Of a stretch of DNA of 6,835 nt, positions 5,650 through 6,835 are shown piece after piece. The notes under the pieces are model-generated. The model was given only the letters and a program-made list of their open reading frames with translations, had not been told where the DNA came from and did no database searches. Numbering within the stretch: the stretch's first letter is position 1; every line of letters starts with the position of its first letter. Both the position numbers and the translations under genes were made by a program. The DNA is from an uncultured Acidobacteriota bacterium (lineage in GTDB: Bacteria; Acidobacteriota; Thermoanaerobaculia; UBA5066): assembly GCA_937902605.1 (NCBI GenBank), contig CALFNC010000477.1:1-6835 (forward strand), given 5' to 3'.

Positions 5650-6471
5650 ATGCCTTCCACACGAAGACTCCTCGGGCTTCCGGCCTCCGCCGCGCTGCTC
5701 TCGGCGTTCCTCGTCCTGTTCCTTCCGGCCCGGGCCGTGCGGGCGGCCGGGGGCTTCTTCGACGACCTGCCACGGAAGGGGTACATCCGGGACGATGTCT
5801 CCCTCGACGTCCTAAGTGCCCAGGACGGAGCGCGCGCAGTGGTCGCGACGATCCGCTACATGCGGCTCGTCCTCGACCCAGGGCGGCGGGACGTCGTCGC
5901 CGACTTTTGGCCGGAGCGCCAAATGGTGATGGTCCAGCTAGCATCGGGCGGCAACCTCGTCTTCGAGCGCCTCGGGAAGCTGCCGGCCCCGAAGGACCCG
6001 CAGGATCTCCAGCCCAGGGGCCGCATCGGCCTCGAAGGGGGCACGGCGATCGAACTCTTCTCCCGCTCCGGAAGCGGCGGTCCGGCTGGAGGGGCTGGCG
6101 CTCGAAGCCTCTGCGACTCGCTCGACACCCTCCTCCGGTCGGGGAACCAGGAGATCCCCCTCGCGAAGGCGGATCTATCGTCGCTGACGGTCCGGGACGC
6201 GATGGCGAAGTTCGTGGAGCGGACGCTCTCGCCACGCGCGCTGGGAATGATCGCCGAGACCGTCCCGGTCCTCCTCGCAGCTCAGACGCAGGGGATTCCG
6301 GCGGGACCGCTCGAGGTCCTCGAGCTCCTCTTCCCGGGCCGGAAGTTTGTCGTATCCGCCCAGAGTCTGTCGTTTCGAGTGGCGGCCGGCGCGCCCCTCA
6401 ACCCTGCGGAAGGGTCCTGGCGGACCGTGACCAACGCGCCGGAGATGCTTCCGGGTGCGCCGCTCTACTGA
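5650..6471 (+). CDS. Exported protein of unknown function
   Basis: 273 residues that I do not recognise. The N-terminus has basic residues (MPSTRR), a hydrophobic core (about 7-27) and an Ala-rich exit (ARAVRAA, about residue 33) that looks like a signal peptidase I site, so export to the periplasm or beyond is likely; no lipobox Cys is present. The mature N-terminal half looks beta-rich (DVSLDVLSAQDGARAVVATIRYMRLVLD, QMVMVQLASGGNLVFERLG), then a Gly/Ser/Pro-rich spacer (about 136-149) leads to a mainly helical segment (about 150-235). One Cys (around residue 154) remains in the mature protein. The start ATG is the first in frame; its ribosome site is weak, the nearest GGAG (5631-5634) being 15 bases away. 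The next gene starts 10 bp after its stop, which suggests a two-gene or longer operon. Confidence 0.72.
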   Translation: MPSTRRLLGLPASAALLSAFLVLFLPARAVRAAGGFFDDLPRKGYIRDDVSLDVLSAQDGARAVVATIRYMRLVLDPGRRDVVADFWPERQMVMVQLASGGNLVFERLGKLPAPKDPQDLQPRGRIGLEGGTAIELFSRSGSGGPAGGAGARSLCDSLDTLLRSGNQEIPLAKADLSSLTVRDAMAKFVERTLSPRALGMIAETVPVLLAAQTQGIPAGPLEVLELLFPGRKFVVSAQSLSFRVAAGAPLNPAEGSWRTVTNAPEMLPGAPLY

Positions 6472-6481
6472 GGACCGGACG

Positions 6482-6835
6482 ATGACGCGAAGCCTCCTCG
6501 TCCCCCTTGTGTCCCTTGTCGCCATTGCCCTCTCCTTCCTCGGCGTCTCCCTCGTCGCCTTGGCCGCGCCGGTAGTCGCCATGACCCGCTTATCGGACGG
6601 TGGCGCCGTGCAGGTCTCCGTCGTCCTTGCGTCGGAAGGAACGGGGGCCGCTGCGACCATCGTGACCATCATCGAGGGGCCGCGCGGCGGGAGGCTCTTT
6701 CTGAAGCGGTCGCGGACCCCGTCCGGCACCGTCCTCCACGAAATGTGGCTCGGCTCTCCGCCGGTCGTCGCATTCACGCGCGGCGGGGGCGAGGGAATCT
6801 TCCTCGAGTTGGGCGGTCTCTCCCTCCGGTTCTAC
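6482..6835 (+). CDS. Exported protein of unknown function, 3' truncated by the contig end
   Basis: An open frame of 118 codons starts at ATG 6482 and runs to the last base with no stop. It begins MTRSLLVPLVSLVAIALSFLGVSLVALAAPVVA, a long hydrophobic segment ending in an AxA-like site (about residues 27-33), read as a signal peptide or possibly an uncleaved membrane anchor. The rest looks beta-rich (VQVSVVLAS, ATIVTIIEG, GGRLFLKR, EGIFLELGGLSLRFY). A GAGGA ribosome site (6470-6474) overlaps the stop of the preceding gene, with seven bases to the ATG, which supports both the start and translational coupling. I do not recognise the family. Codon use (strong C/G in third positions) matches its neighbours, so this is likely a real gene cut by the window edge. 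Confidence 0.7.
   Translation, partial: MTRSLLVPLVSLVAIALSFLGVSLVALAAPVVAMTRLSDGGAVQVSVVLASEGTGAAATIVTIIEGPRGGRLFLKRSRTPSGTVLHEMWLGSPPVVAFTRGGGEGIFLELGGLSLRFY

Noticed and set aside
5650..6835. The two exported proteins as paralogues
   Set aside because: Shared export signal and Gly-rich beta-like stretches only; I could not align them convincingly beyond composition.
1..6835. tRNA, rRNA, CRISPR arrays, insertion sequences, riboswitches
   Set aside because: No cloverleaf-like segments, spaced repeats, transposase motifs, terminal inverted repeats or known riboswitch cores were seen on either strand.

Overview
The window looks like the left end of a metagenomic or draft-genome contig from a high-GC (about two-thirds G+C by eye), diderm bacterium. 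The Gram-negative envelope is inferred from a signal-peptide-bearing outer-membrane beta-barrel protein ending in Phe, plus two other exported proteins. Lineage cannot be fixed from sequence alone. The mix of a rubrerythrin-fused flavin oxidoreductase and a Hanks-type kinase fused to a universal stress domain would fit groups such as Acidobacteriota or former Deltaproteobacteria, but this is a guess. The first 45 bases are not biological: they match an Illumina TruSeq P7 index primer (index 6), so genomic sequence starts at 46.

Layout. 46-906 (+) is the 3' part of a gene for a GltD-like FAD/NAD(P) oxidoreductase whose C-terminus carries a Cys-rich zinc-ribbon or rubredoxin-like segment and a ferritin-like diiron (rubrerythrin) domain. 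998-1759 (+) encodes a calcineurin-like metallophosphoesterase. Two bases after its stop codon, 1762-3192 (+) encodes a Ser/Thr protein kinase fused to a UspA domain. A minus-strand pair meets this block tail to tail, with only 3 bp between the stop codons. Its upstream gene encodes a small outer-membrane beta-barrel protein (4955-5536) and its downstream gene a thiamine-diphosphate enzyme of the acetolactate synthase type (3196-4938), 16 bp apart. A 113-bp divergent intergenic region with an 18-bp near-palindrome separates this pair from a plus-strand pair of unrecognised exported proteins: 5650-6471, complete, and 6482-6835, running off the contig.

How the parts may work together. The strongest candidate for a functional unit is the phosphoesterase/kinase-Usp pair. 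It has the layout expected of a phosphatase-kinase couple, with translational coupling, and the kinase carries its own nucleotide-binding stress domain. The upstream peroxide/oxygen-detoxification-type fusion protein adds a stress theme, but co-transcription across the 91-bp gap is not shown. The barrel/TPP-enzyme pair is an odd combination with no obvious shared pathway. I see no mobile elements, CRISPR arrays, tRNA or rRNA genes.
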